A stretch of DNA of 16,153 bases from Rosettibacter sp964572725. GTDB taxonomy: Bacteria > Bacteroidota > Ignavibacteria > Ignavibacteriales > Melioribacteraceae. The position numbers were made by a program, and so were the translations under genes. The stretch spans positions 1 to 16,153 of the forward strand of contig CAZNFW010000058.1 in the NCBI GenBank assembly GCA_964572725.1, read 5' to 3'. Below, piece by piece: positions 1-8,878 of this stretch (position 1 is the stretch's first letter; the number at the start of each line of letters is the position of its first letter). The notes under the pieces are model-generated. The model was given only the letters and a program-made list of their open reading frames with translations. It made no database searches and had not been told where the DNA came from.

Positions 1-1250
1 CAGTTTATTATGAAGGTTTAATGGCACTCTACAGAATTGACCCAAATGAAATTTATTATAATTATGCAGTACAATGGGCTGAAAGTCATAATTGGGAACC
101 TGCTTATGGAGGGACTACAACGCGAAATGCAGATAATCAAGCTTGTGGTCAGACTTACATTGAACTTTACCAAATCGATCCACAGCCAAAACGAATTGAA
201 AAAATAAAAACAGTAATCGATGGAATGGTAAATAGTGATAAAATAGATGACTGGTGGTGGATAGATGCTTTACACATGGCTATGCCTGTTTTTGCAAAAT
301 TAGGAACAATTTATAAAGACACATCATATTTTCACAAGATGTATGAAATGTACATGTTTACAAAAACACAGCAAGGGGGATTTGGTTTATATAATCCAGT
401 TGATCATTTATGGTGGCGTGATAAAGATTTTACTCCACCTCATACATCTCCAAATGGCGAAGATACATATTGGTCAAGAGGGAATGGCTGGGTGTTTGCT
501 GCTCTTGCTCGTGTTCTTGATGTTATGCAAGAAGATGCACCTCATAGAGATGAATATATTAAAACATTCAAAGAAATGGCTGAAGCATTAATTGCTGTTC
601 AAAGAGATGATGGATTCTGGAATGTAAGTCTTCATGACCCAAATGAATATGGTGGCAGAGAAACTTCTGGTACTGCACTTTTTACATTTGGTCTTGCATG
701 GGGTGTTAATAAAGGAATACTCACAGATACAATTTATAAAAATGCTGCCATCAGAGCCTGGGATGCAATGGTAAAATATGCTTTGCACGAAAATGGTTTT
801 TTAGGTTATGTTCAAAGTACTGGAAAACAACCTTCTGATGGACAACCAGTTACCTACGATAAAGCCCCAAATTTTGAAGATTACGGTCTTGGAGCTTTCC
901 TTCTTGCAGGCAGTGAAATATATAAATTAGCAGATGCTACTACTGATTTTTCTTCAGAAAGTTTTGATGATAATTCTACTATACCAAATATTGCTGTTTT
1001 GCACCCTCCATTCCCGAATCCATTTAATCCTCAAATAACAATATCATATTCATTGTACAGAAATGGAAATGTACTCCTTTCTGTTTTTGATTTAATAGGA
1101 CACGAATTAAAAACTTTAGTTAATCAATTCCAGAACAGAGGTGATTATAATATTTTTTTTAATGCTGCTAATCTTGCAAGCGGGACTTACATTCTTAGGT
1201 TAAAAGTTGATGAATTAACTCAATGCAGGAAAGTAATTTTATTACACTAA
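1..1250 (+). CDS. GH105 unsaturated rhamnogalacturonyl hydrolase with C-terminal type IX sorting domain (5' partial)
   Basis: Glycoside hydrolase of the GH88/GH105 group, which removes the unsaturated uronic acid left at the non-reducing end of rhamnogalacturonan or pectin fragments by lyases. The frame is open to the left edge (codons VYYEGL precede the first ATG at 21), so the true start lies upstream and the signal peptide is not visible. Numbering from that ATG, the (alpha/alpha)6-barrel covers about residues 1-310, with WWWIDALHMA around D82 (region of the family's acidic active-site residues), SRGNGWVFAALARV, and a closing NFEDYGLGAFLLAGSEIYKLA-type segment. Residues about 327-409 form a separate beta-rich module starting PNPFNP and ending KVILLH, typical of type A sorting domains of the type IX secretion system. 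It is the only protein in the window with such a tail, so it is probably secreted or surface-anchored. Family sure; exact substrate inferred from neighbours. Confidence 0.9.
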   Translation, partial: VYYEGLMALYRIDPNEIYYNYAVQWAESHNWEPAYGGTTTRNADNQACGQTYIELYQIDPQPKRIEKIKTVIDGMVNSDKIDDWWWIDALHMAMPVFAKLGTIYKDTSYFHKMYEMYMFTKTQQGGFGLYNPVDHLWWRDKDFTPPHTSPNGEDTYWSRGNGWVFAALARVLDVMQEDAPHRDEYIKTFKEMAEALIAVQRDDGFWNVSLHDPNEYGGRETSGTALFTFGLAWGVNKGILTDTIYKNAAIRAWDAMVKYALHENGFLGYVQSTGKQPSDGQPVTYDKAPNFEDYGLGAFLLAGSEIYKLADATTDFSSESFDDNSTIPNIAVLHPPFPNPFNPQITISYSLYRNGNVLLSVFDLIGHELKTLVNQFQNRGDYNIFFNAANLASGTYILRLKVDELTQCRKVILLH

Positions 1251-1292
1251 AAAATATTTCGATTTGATAAAAAATAATTTGAGCAAAATTCT

Positions 1293-4200
1293 ATGAAAAG
1301 AAAACTTAACTCCAAATTATTTCCAATATTTTTTAATAAAAATTGGTTAGCTGATTATTTGCTTATCATTGTTTTATTATTTTATAATTCTGTTTTGGGA
1401 CAAGATGCAGGTATAATTAAATTATCCTGGCTTGGGGGTAAACCTCCGACACTTTTAACAGGAATTAGCTGGGGTGTACCACTTCCAGAAGGGAAATTTA
1501 AACCATCAACTAAATTTTCTTTGAAAGATGAAAAAGGTAAGCAACTGCCATTGCAATCATGGCAAATGGCTTATTGGCCTGATGGTTCTTTAAAATGGGT
1601 TGGTTTGTGTACTGTAGTTGATTCAAATGCTGGAACGACATTCACACTAGAACCATTAAAAAAATCTGATAATGTTTATTTAAAATCGAAGATTGAATTA
1701 ACAGAAATAGATAACAATGTTCTGGTAAATACAGGTGTTTTACAATGTGATATTCCAAAACAAGGAAAACAATTTTTCCGATTCATCAAAATAGATGGCA
1801 GAACAATTTCAACTGGCGGAAAATTAATTTGCATACTGCAAAATGGTCCAGGTTCTGAAATTGGTGAACAACCTGTTAAGGAATTGTATTTTGGCAATAT
1901 TGATAAAGTTATAGTTGAACAAAGTGGTCCAATAAGAGCTGTAGTAAAAATTGAAGGAAAGCATGTTTCGAAAACTGGAAACCGAAGCTGGTTGCCATTT
2001 ATTGTGCGACTCTATTTTTATGCAGGGCTACAATCTATCCGTTTGGTTCATACAATAATTTATGATGGTGATCAACAAAATGATTTTATTCGTGGATTAG
2101 GATTGGTATTTGATGTTCCGCTTGATGAACAATTATATAACCGTCACGTTCGCTTCTCAGGAGACGATGATAGATTATGGGATGAACCATGTCAACCACT
2201 TACTGGAAGATTCCCGCTCGATCGTCAACAAAAAATTTATTCAAAACAACTTCTCGGAGAACGAATAGCTGAACCGGATTCATTCTCCAAACAACAAAAA
2301 TTCTTAATTGATAACTGGGCATCGTGGAATGATTTCAAACTTGTTCAATTAAATGCTGATGGCTTTAGAATATTAAAAAGAACTAACAACCAGAGTGCAT
2401 GGATAGATGCAGGCTATGGTAATCGTTCGAATGGATTGGCATTTGTAGGTGATGTATCAGGCGGGTTGGCAGTTTGTATTCGTGATTTCTGGCAATCTTT
2501 TCCATCTGCTCTTGAAATCTCAAATGTTAAAAAAGATACTGCTCAATTAAAAGCCTGGTTATGGCCATTAGATGCCGAAGCAATGGATATGAGACATTAC
2601 GATACTCTCGCATGGGGTCATAATCTCGATGCAAGTTATGAAGATGTTCAACCCGGATTTAGCACTGCAACAGGAGTTGCTCGTACTTCTGAAATTTTGA
2701 TTTACGCTTCAACTAATGTTCCTTCCTATGATATTTTATCTAAATTATCTCAACTGGGTAATAATCCGCCATTACTAACTGCATCTTCTGAATATATTCA
2801 CAGCATACCTGTCTTTGGAATCTGGAGTTTACCTGATAGAAGTACAAAAGTAAAATCCTGGATTGAAGACCAGCTCGACAAAGCTTTTAATTATTATAAA
2901 TTAGAAGTGGAACAAAGGCACTGGTATGGTTTCTGGAATTATGGTGATATTATGCACAGCTACGATTTTCAAAGACATACATGGAATTATGACATAGGTG
3001 GTTTTGCCTGGGATAATACTGAACTAATGCCAAATTTGTGGTTATGGTATAGTTATTTACGCACAGGCAGAGAAGATATTTTTAGAATGGCAGAGGCAAT
3101 GACACGTCACACAAGTGAAGTAGATGTTTATCATCTTGGAAGATTTAAAGGCTTGGGTTCACGTCATAATGTTATTCATTGGGGATGTGGTGCAAAAGAA
3201 GTTAGAATTTCTCAAGCAGCGTTAAAACGATTTTATTATTACCTTACAACTGATGAACGTACCGGTGATTTAATGCATGAAGTTGTTGATGCAGCTAATG
3301 AATCAATTGGAAATGTAGATCCGCTGCGAATGATTTTAAAAGATAAAAAATATCCAACCCATGCACGTGTTGGACCTGATTGGCTTGCGCTCGTTGGTAA
3401 CTGGATGACTGAATGGGAAAGAACAGGAGATACTCATTATCGAGATAGAATAATGATAGGTGTTGATTGTTTGTATAAAATGCCTTTTGGATTTTTCTCT
3501 GGAAAAGATGCTGCATTTGGATACGATCCATCAACTTATAAATTGTATCAACTAAATGAAAATGATATTGGCTCAGCACATTTATCTGTTTTAATGGGAG
3601 GACCAGAAGTTGCTTTTGAATTAAGTCATTTGCTAAAAGATAAAAAATGGGATAAACTCTGGATACAATTTTGCAAATTATATGGTGCACCAAAAGAGGA
3701 AGTTGAAAAAGAATTTGGTAAATCTGTTGAACTTGGCAGACCCGGTCCGTGGTACTCACGGCTTCCAGCTTATTACGCAAAAATTAGTGGAGATTCTTCT
3801 TATGCAAAAAGAGCATGGGAAGAATTTTTTAACATAGGTTCAAGATTTCAAACTAATTTTGAAATGAAAAAGTTTGATGAAATACACACTCTTCAACCAA
3901 TTTATGAAGTGAGAGGAGTCTCAACTAACAATACAGCACAGTGGTGTCTAAATGCAATTGAATTATTGCAACTAATTGGTGACCAGTTGCCAGAAGATAT
4001 TCCCGTATTCCAAAACTCGACACAATTCAAAAATAATAACGAGAAAGATGCTCAGTATCAAAAAGGTGAACTGCTTTTTGAAGATAATTTTGATAATGGT
4101 TTGCAAAACTGGATAGTTGAAACACCCAAATCTCCATTTTCAAAAGTTGAAACAAAAGACGGAAAACTTATAATCGATGTTGAAAAAGGTGCAACAGTTT

Positions 4201-4673
4201 GGTTAAATAAAAAACTTTCTGGAAATATCTTAATTGAATATCGTAGAAAAGTAATAATGAATGATGGACATAATGATAGACTCTCTGATATGAATCAATT
4301 CTGGATGGCAATAGATCCAAGAAATGAAAATTTGTTTACCCGCAGCGGAATTTTTGAAGAATATGATTCTCTTAGACTTTATTATGCTGGAATTGGCGGA
4401 AATAGTAATACAACTACAAGATTCAGAAAATATCAGGGCAATGGAGAAAAAACTTTGTTGTTTGATTTTCAGGACGAACATCATTTACTAAAACCTAATA
4501 AAAATTATCTCATTCAAATTGTTGTTTATAATGGCACAACAAAATTTTACATTGACGGCGAAGAATATTTTTCATACAAAGATGATGAACCTTTGACAGA
4601 AGGTTATTTTGGTTTTAGAACAGTGCAGTCTCATCAGGAAATAGATAATTTTAAAATCTACCGCCTCAAATAA
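1293..4673 (+). CDS. Exo-rhamnogalacturonan lyase family protein (PcRGLX/YetA-like, PL26-type) fused to a DUF6250-like domain
   Basis: An 1126-residue exported protein. The N-terminus (basic start, hydrophobic segment DYLLIIVLLFYNSVLG) is a signal peptide. Residues about 40-150 resemble the N-terminal RIFT-barrel of the PcRGLX/YetA family, with GISWGVPLPEG and an AYWPDGSLKWVG motif. About 150-500 would be the central beta-sandwich. About 520-920 is an alpha/alpha-toroid rich in aromatic and His residues: HWYGFWNYGD near 543, then TWNYDIGGFAWDN and GLGSRHNVIHWG. Characterised relatives cleave RG-I from chain ends by beta-elimination; activity here is inferred. From about 927 a second module starts (LLFEDNFDNGLQNW) and runs to the end; it resembles DUF6250, a lectin-like beta-sandwich often attached to polysaccharide enzymes, and may bind substrate. 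No sorting domain, so probably periplasmic. The gap to the preceding gene is 42 bp. Family assignment is from recalled motifs, not a search. Confidence 0.8.
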   Translation: MKRKLNSKLFPIFFNKNWLADYLLIIVLLFYNSVLGQDAGIIKLSWLGGKPPTLLTGISWGVPLPEGKFKPSTKFSLKDEKGKQLPLQSWQMAYWPDGSLKWVGLCTVVDSNAGTTFTLEPLKKSDNVYLKSKIELTEIDNNVLVNTGVLQCDIPKQGKQFFRFIKIDGRTISTGGKLICILQNGPGSEIGEQPVKELYFGNIDKVIVEQSGPIRAVVKIEGKHVSKTGNRSWLPFIVRLYFYAGLQSIRLVHTIIYDGDQQNDFIRGLGLVFDVPLDEQLYNRHVRFSGDDDRLWDEPCQPLTGRFPLDRQQKIYSKQLLGERIAEPDSFSKQQKFLIDNWASWNDFKLVQLNADGFRILKRTNNQSAWIDAGYGNRSNGLAFVGDVSGGLAVCIRDFWQSFPSALEISNVKKDTAQLKAWLWPLDAEAMDMRHYDTLAWGHNLDASYEDVQPGFSTATGVARTSEILIYASTNVPSYDILSKLSQLGNNPPLLTASSEYIHSIPVFGIWSLPDRSTKVKSWIEDQLDKAFNYYKLEVEQRHWYGFWNYGDIMHSYDFQRHTWNYDIGGFAWDNTELMPNLWLWYSYLRTGREDIFRMAEAMTRHTSEVDVYHLGRFKGLGSRHNVIHWGCGAKEVRISQAALKRFYYYLTTDERTGDLMHEVVDAANESIGNVDPLRMILKDKKYPTHARVGPDWLALVGNWMTEWERTGDTHYRDRIMIGVDCLYKMPFGFFSGKDAAFGYDPSTYKLYQLNENDIGSAHLSVLMGGPEVAFELSHLLKDKKWDKLWIQFCKLYGAPKEEVEKEFGKSVELGRPGPWYSRLPAYYAKISGDSSYAKRAWEEFFNIGSRFQTNFEMKKFDEIHTLQPIYEVRGVSTNNTAQWCLNAIELLQLIGDQLPEDIPVFQNSTQFKNNNEKDAQYQKGELLFEDNFDNGLQNWIVETPKSPFSKVETKDGKLIIDVEKGATVWLNKKLSGNILIEYRRKVIMNDGHNDRLSDMNQFWMAIDPRNENLFTRSGIFEEYDSLRLYYAGIGGNSNTTTRFRKYQGNGEKTLLFDFQDEHHLLKPNKNYLIQIVVYNGTTKFYIDGEEYFSYKDDEPLTEGYFGFRTVQSHQEIDNFKIYRLK

Positions 4674-4786
4674 AAATAAATGGCATTTAAAATTTCACTT
4701 GTGTAATGATTTATCAAATAGAAGTTTAATCGCTGCTAAAAGCTTTTTCCTGCGTTCCCATTTTTTAAATAATTTGAGAATTAAAA

Positions 4787-6142
4787 ATGAGAAATATTAT
4801 ATCATTAGTTGCAGTAGTAACATTATTGATTATGTGCTCAGTTTTAAAAGCACAAATTGGTACTCGCTTCCCATCAGAGAAAAAAATTGTTACTGATCCA
4901 GTTACAGGTATAAAACTTATTTTTTTAACAAGTAAATCTTATGGAGATTCTAAAATTTATCCAACTCATAATCAATGGACAGCGGATGGTCAATGGATTA
5001 TTTTCAGGTCCCGGCGAGTTAGAGGGGAAGTCATGGCAGTAAATGAGAAAACTGGTGAAATTATTCAAGTCACAGAAGGTGGATATTTAGGATCACCGCT
5101 TGTTGCAAGAAAATCTATGAGATTATATTGCATGAGAAATTCATCTGAAGTGAATGGCTCGCAAGAAATTATTGAAGTAAAATTGGATGAATTATTCAAT
5201 GATTCAAAGTCTGGTAAATTAAAAGATAAATCACATTATCAAAGAGTTTGTGGAATCATTCCCAGTGAGTATGAAGCTGCCGGCGATTTAGCATTGGATG
5301 CTGATGAAGAATGGGTCTGGTTTCGTGTGGGTCGTAACATAGCAATGAAACATTTACCAGAAGGTACTAAAATCGAAAGCAATTATGGTCCTCGTAACAT
5401 GGGTGCGGGACCGAATGGAATAGCCGGGATGAATATTAAAACTGGTGAACTTAAATATGTTGTTTCAGTGCCTTTTCAGATTGGACATATTCAAAGTAAT
5501 CCTTGGGTTTCTGGTCAAATAATTTTTTGCTGGGAAACTGGTGGCAAATCTCCTCAACGCACATGGATTGTAAATTCAGATGGTTCAGGCTTAAGACCAC
5601 TTTATCCAGAAGCTCCATATGAATGGGTAACTCATGAGGTTGTTATAACTCCCGATGAAGTTGCTTTTGCATTAATGGGTCATCGTAAAATTTCAAATAA
5701 TCAAGCAGATGTAAAAACAGATATTAATCATGATGAATATAATCCCGGTCAGGAAATTGAATGGGGAAACTGCGGCACAAGAGAAAAACCCACTGGTCTT
5801 GCTGTTGTAAATATAAAAACAAAAGAGATGTTTATTGCAGGTCAAATACCTTATGGTAGTGGATTCTGGCATGTTGCTGGTTCATCGGATGGAAGATTTT
5901 TAGCAGGTGACGATTTTGCACGTGAGATTTATTTGATTAATCGCCATACACATGAAATGATTTTGCTTTCAGCCGGACATAAGACTACTGCACAAGACCA
6001 TCCTCATCCATCATTCAGTCCTGATGGTACAAAAATTCTAATTCAATCAGCAATGCTTTCTGAAGATGGAAAGTCAATGAACCTTTGTATAATTCCAGTT
6101 CCAGATGAATGGTTAAAAAGAAATTATAACAAATCAAAATAA
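4787..6142 (+). CDS. Oligogalacturonate lyase-like protein (PL22-type seven-bladed propeller)
   Basis: A 451-residue exported protein; a signal peptide (hydrophobic ISLVAVVTLLIMCSVL, cleavage likely near KAQ) precedes a TolB-like beta-propeller with repeated strand motifs such as NQWTADGQWIIFRS, GSSDGRFLAGDD and PSFSPDGTKILIQS. The layout fits the PL22 oligogalacturonate lyases, which split short galacturonate oligomers by metal-assisted beta-elimination. Candidate metal or catalytic residues are H234 in HIQSNPW, H283 in WVTHE, H362 in FWHVAG and the Q403-H405-H407 cluster in AQDHPH; I assign these by resemblance only. The closest characterised enzymes are cytoplasmic, so an exported form suggests periplasmic processing. 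The ATG at 4787 gives a good signal peptide but only a weak upstream purine stretch. A 113-bp spacer separates it from the lyase gene before it. A related propeller of other function cannot be excluded. Confidence 0.75.
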   Translation: MRNIISLVAVVTLLIMCSVLKAQIGTRFPSEKKIVTDPVTGIKLIFLTSKSYGDSKIYPTHNQWTADGQWIIFRSRRVRGEVMAVNEKTGEIIQVTEGGYLGSPLVARKSMRLYCMRNSSEVNGSQEIIEVKLDELFNDSKSGKLKDKSHYQRVCGIIPSEYEAAGDLALDADEEWVWFRVGRNIAMKHLPEGTKIESNYGPRNMGAGPNGIAGMNIKTGELKYVVSVPFQIGHIQSNPWVSGQIIFCWETGGKSPQRTWIVNSDGSGLRPLYPEAPYEWVTHEVVITPDEVAFALMGHRKISNNQADVKTDINHDEYNPGQEIEWGNCGTREKPTGLAVVNIKTKEMFIAGQIPYGSGFWHVAGSSDGRFLAGDDFAREIYLINRHTHEMILLSAGHKTTAQDHPHPSFSPDGTKILIQSAMLSEDGKSMNLCIIPVPDEWLKRNYNKSK

Positions 6143-6146
6143 AAAT

Positions 6147-6154
6147 AAGGAGGA
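6147..6154 (+). promoter_or_regulatory. Strong ribosome binding site fixing a GTG start
   Basis: AAGGAGGA lies 6 bases before GTG at 6161 and 4 bases after the stop of the preceding gene. It supports GTG as the start of the second GH105 gene, because it gives an intact signal peptide and no ATG stands at comparable spacing. Confidence 0.8.
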
Positions 6155-6160
6155 ATAACA

Positions 6161-7405
6161 GTGAAGCAAATTAAAATCTTTTTAGTAATTCTATTTTTAA
6201 GTATTACTTCTTTTGCTCAAAGCAATATTGATGAAATTGTGGTTAGAAGAGTTGCAGATTATATTCTTGAACATGGAGAATTAGGTTTTAAAGATGTTAA
6301 CACTGGAGAAATTTTTAAATCAACAAAGAATGTTCCTGAAGATGCTAAATTAAGATTCTTAAATTCATTTGGTGAATGGCATTATACAAATGGTGTACTT
6401 AATATGGCATTAATTAATTTGTCGAATTTTACAGGAGATAAAAAATATGCAGATTATGCTGCGGCTCATGTAGCTTTTGGAATGGATAACTACAAATATT
6501 TTCAGGAAAGATATAATAAAGAAAAAGACGGACCACATTACATGTTCCCATTTGGACAACTCTGGACTATGCGAGAACTGGACGACTGCGGTGCTATGGG
6601 TGCAAGCATGATTGATGTTTATGAGTTTATTAAACGTGATGATTACAAAAAATATATTGAGAACACTGCTAATCATATTATGAATAGGCAGGAACGATTG
6701 GAAGATGGAACATTGGTAAGAACATTTCCTCATAAAATGACATTATGGGCAGATGATTTGTATATGAGTGTTCCATTCCTTGCAAGAATGGGAAAGTTTT
6801 CTGGTGATAAAAAATACTGGGACGATGCTATTCGACAGGTAAAAAATTTTTCAAAATATCTCTGGGACGAAAATAAAGAATTATACTGGCATTGTTATTA
6901 TTCAGATTTGAAACGCAATGGTGTTGCTCACTGGGGAAGATGCAATGGATGGGTAATGATGGCAAAAGTTCATCTCTTAAATTTTTTGCCCGAAAATTAT
7001 CCGGGTAGAGAAGATATAATCAAAGATTTAGAAAGACAAATTCTTGGTATTGCAAAATATCAAAGCAAAGAGGGTTTGTGGCATCAATTGCTCGATAAAA
7101 ATGATTCTTATCTTGAATCTTCGTGTACCGCAATGTTTGTTTATTGTATTGCTCGTGCTGTAAATCAAGGATGGATTGATAGACGCTACGCTTCAATTGC
7201 AATTACAGGATGGGAAGGTTTGAAAGAATATAAAATTCAGCTTGACGGTCAGGTTAAAGATATCTGTGTAGGAACTGGCATTGAAGATAATCTGGTTTTC
7301 TACTATGAACGTCCCGCAAGATTAAATGAAAAACATGGGCTTGGTGCAGTTATAGATGCAGGCATTGAAATAATTAAATTAAAGAAAACATTAAATCAAA
7401 AATAG
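6161..7405 (+). CDS. GH105-family unsaturated rhamnogalacturonyl hydrolase, exported
   Basis: A 414-residue enzyme starting at GTG with a strong ribosome binding site, 18 bp after the PL22-like gene and probably translated from the same mRNA. The signal peptide (KIFLVILFLSITSFAQ) is followed directly by the (alpha/alpha)6-barrel. Diagnostic segments are ELDDCGAMG (D141, D142), LWADDLYMSVPFLARMG (D198, D199, the position where the family carries its acidic catalytic residue), HWGRCNGWVMMA, and a C-terminal ARLNEKHGLGAVIDAGIEI segment that closes the barrel. Family members release 4-deoxy-threo-hexosulose uronate from unsaturated RG or galacturonan oligomers by hydrating the double bond. Unlike the GH105 gene at the start of the window it has no type IX sorting tail, so it most likely works in the periplasm. 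Substrate choice between rhamnogalacturonyl and galacturonyl ends cannot be read from the sequence. Confidence 0.88.
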   Translation: MKQIKIFLVILFLSITSFAQSNIDEIVVRRVADYILEHGELGFKDVNTGEIFKSTKNVPEDAKLRFLNSFGEWHYTNGVLNMALINLSNFTGDKKYADYAAAHVAFGMDNYKYFQERYNKEKDGPHYMFPFGQLWTMRELDDCGAMGASMIDVYEFIKRDDYKKYIENTANHIMNRQERLEDGTLVRTFPHKMTLWADDLYMSVPFLARMGKFSGDKKYWDDAIRQVKNFSKYLWDENKELYWHCYYSDLKRNGVAHWGRCNGWVMMAKVHLLNFLPENYPGREDIIKDLERQILGIAKYQSKEGLWHQLLDKNDSYLESSCTAMFVYCIARAVNQGWIDRRYASIAITGWEGLKEYKIQLDGQVKDICVGTGIEDNLVFYYERPARLNEKHGLGAVIDAGIEIIKLKKTLNQK

Positions 7406-7458
7406 CTGAATTAATTCTAATCTTTAGTTTGAATCTTAGATGTAACAATAAATTTATT

Positions 7459-7472
7459 CCTAAAAATTTAGG
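7459..7472 (+). promoter_or_regulatory. Small inverted repeat overlapping the rhaM ribosome binding site
   Basis: CCTAAA-AA-TTTAGG; the right arm overlaps the Shine-Dalgarno TTAGGAG that ends 6 bases before the rhaM ATG. As RNA it could form a 5-bp stem with a 4-base loop that hides the ribosome binding site. It could also be a short operator, or chance in AT-rich DNA. Confidence 0.3.
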
Positions 7473-7480
7473 AGCTGCAT

Positions 7481-7795
7481 ATGAAAATATTTGCATTTAA
7501 AATGAAATTAAAACCCGGTTGTAAAGAAGAATACAAACGCAGACACGACCAGATTTGGCCAGAATTAAAAGAGTTGCTGACACAAAGCGGTGTAAGAGAC
7601 TATTCGATATTTTTAGATGAAGAGACAAATACTCTATTCGCAGTTCAAAAAATTGTAGGTGAATCAACTTCACAAGATTTAGGTCTTAATCCAATTGTTC
7701 AAAAATGGTGGAAATATATGGCAGATATTATGGAGACTAATCCAGATTATTCTCCTGTTTCTATACCCTTAGAAATGGTCTTTCATATGGATTAA
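7481..7795 (+). CDS. rhaM: L-rhamnose mutarotase
   Basis: A 104-residue cytoplasmic protein, the exact size of E. coli RhaM, which interconverts alpha- and beta-L-rhamnose so that the imported sugar is in the form used by rhamnose isomerase. It shows the family's hallmark EEYKRRHDQIWPEL with Y18 and H22 at the same positions as the active-site Tyr and His of the E. coli enzyme, the central QKWWKYMADIM helix and NPDYSPVSIPL near the end. No signal peptide. The ATG is preceded by TTAGGAG. A 75-bp spacer separates it from the GH105 gene, and 18 bp separate it from rhaT, so it opens the rhamnose cassette. No lesion is visible. Confidence 0.95.
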   Translation: MKIFAFKMKLKPGCKEEYKRRHDQIWPELKELLTQSGVRDYSIFLDEETNTLFAVQKIVGESTSQDLGLNPIVQKWWKYMADIMETNPDYSPVSIPLEMVFHMD

Positions 7796-7813
7796 TAAAA
7801 TAAGGAAATTATT

Positions 7814-8854
7814 ATGGATTCATTAATGAGCATTATATTAATTGCAATTGGCAGTATGTGTGCTGCCAGTTTTTATGTGCCCATAAAAAAAATAAAAGAA
7901 TGGGCTTGGGAATCTTACTGGATTGTTCAGGGAGTTATTTCATGGATTATTGCACCTTGGATATTTGCATACTTCACTGTTCCAAATTTAGGAGAAGTAT
8001 TATCCAATTCTCCATCTTCTGCAGTTTGGGGTGCAATAATTTTTGGTGCACTCTGGGGTGTTGGAGGATTAACTTTTGGTTTGAGCATGCGATATCTTGG
8101 TGTTGGACTTGGACAATCTGTTGCACTTGGTTTTACTGCTGCTCTAGGTACTCTAATTCCGCCATTTGTTTCAGGAAGAAATTTATTTGCTACTCACGAA
8201 GGAAGATTAATACTTATTGGAGTTACAATTTGCGTAGTCGGTATTGCTATAGTTGGTTATGCTGGAGTTTTAAGATCGCGAAATATGCCTGAAGAAGATA
8301 GAATAAAAGCAATTAAAGATTTTGCACTTAAAAAAGGTTTGTTAATTGCTGTCCTTTCAGGATTAATGAGTGCATGCTTTAATTATGGTATTAATGGTAT
8401 CCCCGGTGTTGTTGATGCAGGTTATGCAATTCAAAAAGTTGCTGCACAATATAATACTGACCCTTTGTTTGTTGTTAATCCTGCTTACATTTTTGTAATG
8501 TTTGGAGGATTTTTAACAAACTTTGTCTATTGCATGTATCTGAATTTTAAGAACAAAACTTTTAGTGATTATTATTCGGTTAATAAAGAAGTTTTAGTAA
8601 ATAATTTATTGTTTTGTTTATTAGGCGGAACACTCTGGTATTTGCAATTCTTTTTCTTTGGAATGGGTCAAAGCAAACTTCCTTCTGAAATGTTTGTGTT
8701 TGGATGGAGTATTTTGATGGCATTGAACATTCTTTTCAGTAATGTCTGGGGAATACTTTTAAAAGAATGGAAGGGGTCAGGCACAAAAACTATTTCTACT
8801 TTAATTCTTGGTCTTATACTTCTTATTCTTTCAACTTTCGTAATTAAATTATAA
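7814..8854 (+). CDS. rhaT: L-rhamnose/proton symporter
   Basis: A 346-residue inner-membrane transporter, close to the 344 residues of E. coli RhaT. It is hydrophobic throughout with about ten predicted membrane helices, starting SIILIAIGSMCAASFYVPIK and including the glycine-rich GALWGVGGLTFGLSMRYLGV segment typical of the family. RhaT brings L-rhamnose into the cytoplasm with a proton. The charged loop after helix five (SRNMPEEDRIKAIKDFALKK) fits the central cytoplasmic loop. AAGGAAA stands 5 bases before the ATG; an in-frame ATG five codons in is a less likely start. Flanking rhaM and rhaA confirm the substrate. The high-energy choice of a symporter rather than an ABC system is usual for this group. 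Confidence 0.95.
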   Translation: MDSLMSIILIAIGSMCAASFYVPIKKIKEWAWESYWIVQGVISWIIAPWIFAYFTVPNLGEVLSNSPSSAVWGAIIFGALWGVGGLTFGLSMRYLGVGLGQSVALGFTAALGTLIPPFVSGRNLFATHEGRLILIGVTICVVGIAIVGYAGVLRSRNMPEEDRIKAIKDFALKKGLLIAVLSGLMSACFNYGINGIPGVVDAGYAIQKVAAQYNTDPLFVVNPAYIFVMFGGFLTNFVYCMYLNFKNKTFSDYYSVNKEVLVNNLLFCLLGGTLWYLQFFFFGMGQSKLPSEMFVFGWSILMALNILFSNVWGILLKEWKGSGTKTISTLILGLILLILSTFVIKL

Positions 8855-8868
8855 TTCTACTAACTTTT

Positions 8869-8873
8869 GGAGG
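8869..8873 (+). promoter_or_regulatory. Ribosome binding site that decides the rhaA start
   Basis: GGAGG lies 5 bases before ATG 8879. An in-frame TTG at 8867 would extend the protein by four residues but overlaps this Shine-Dalgarno sequence, so ATG 8879 is the better start. Confidence 0.8.
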
Positions 8874-8878
8874 TACAG

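Noticed and set aside
3295..3780. 161-codon open frame on the minus strand inside the lyase gene
   Set aside because: It overlaps a clear coding region in the opposite direction, has no recognisable domain and no ribosome binding site; an antisense shadow.
4754..4786. Possible terminator or repeat (AAAAGCTTTTT and GCGTTCCCA) before the PL22-like gene
   Set aside because: The stem is only a short AT palindrome and no second arm for GCGTTCCC is present.
4699..4896. 65-codon frame overlapping the start of the PL22-like gene
   Set aside because: No ribosome binding site, no domain, and it runs out of frame into the well-supported signal peptide of the next gene.
7858..8292. 144-codon frame inside rhaT rich in Cys and Trp
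   Set aside because: Composition is that of a shifted membrane-protein gene; rhaT itself matches its family over its whole length.
8867..8878. TTG start four codons upstream for rhaA
   Set aside because: It lies within the GGAGG ribosome binding site that serves ATG 8879.
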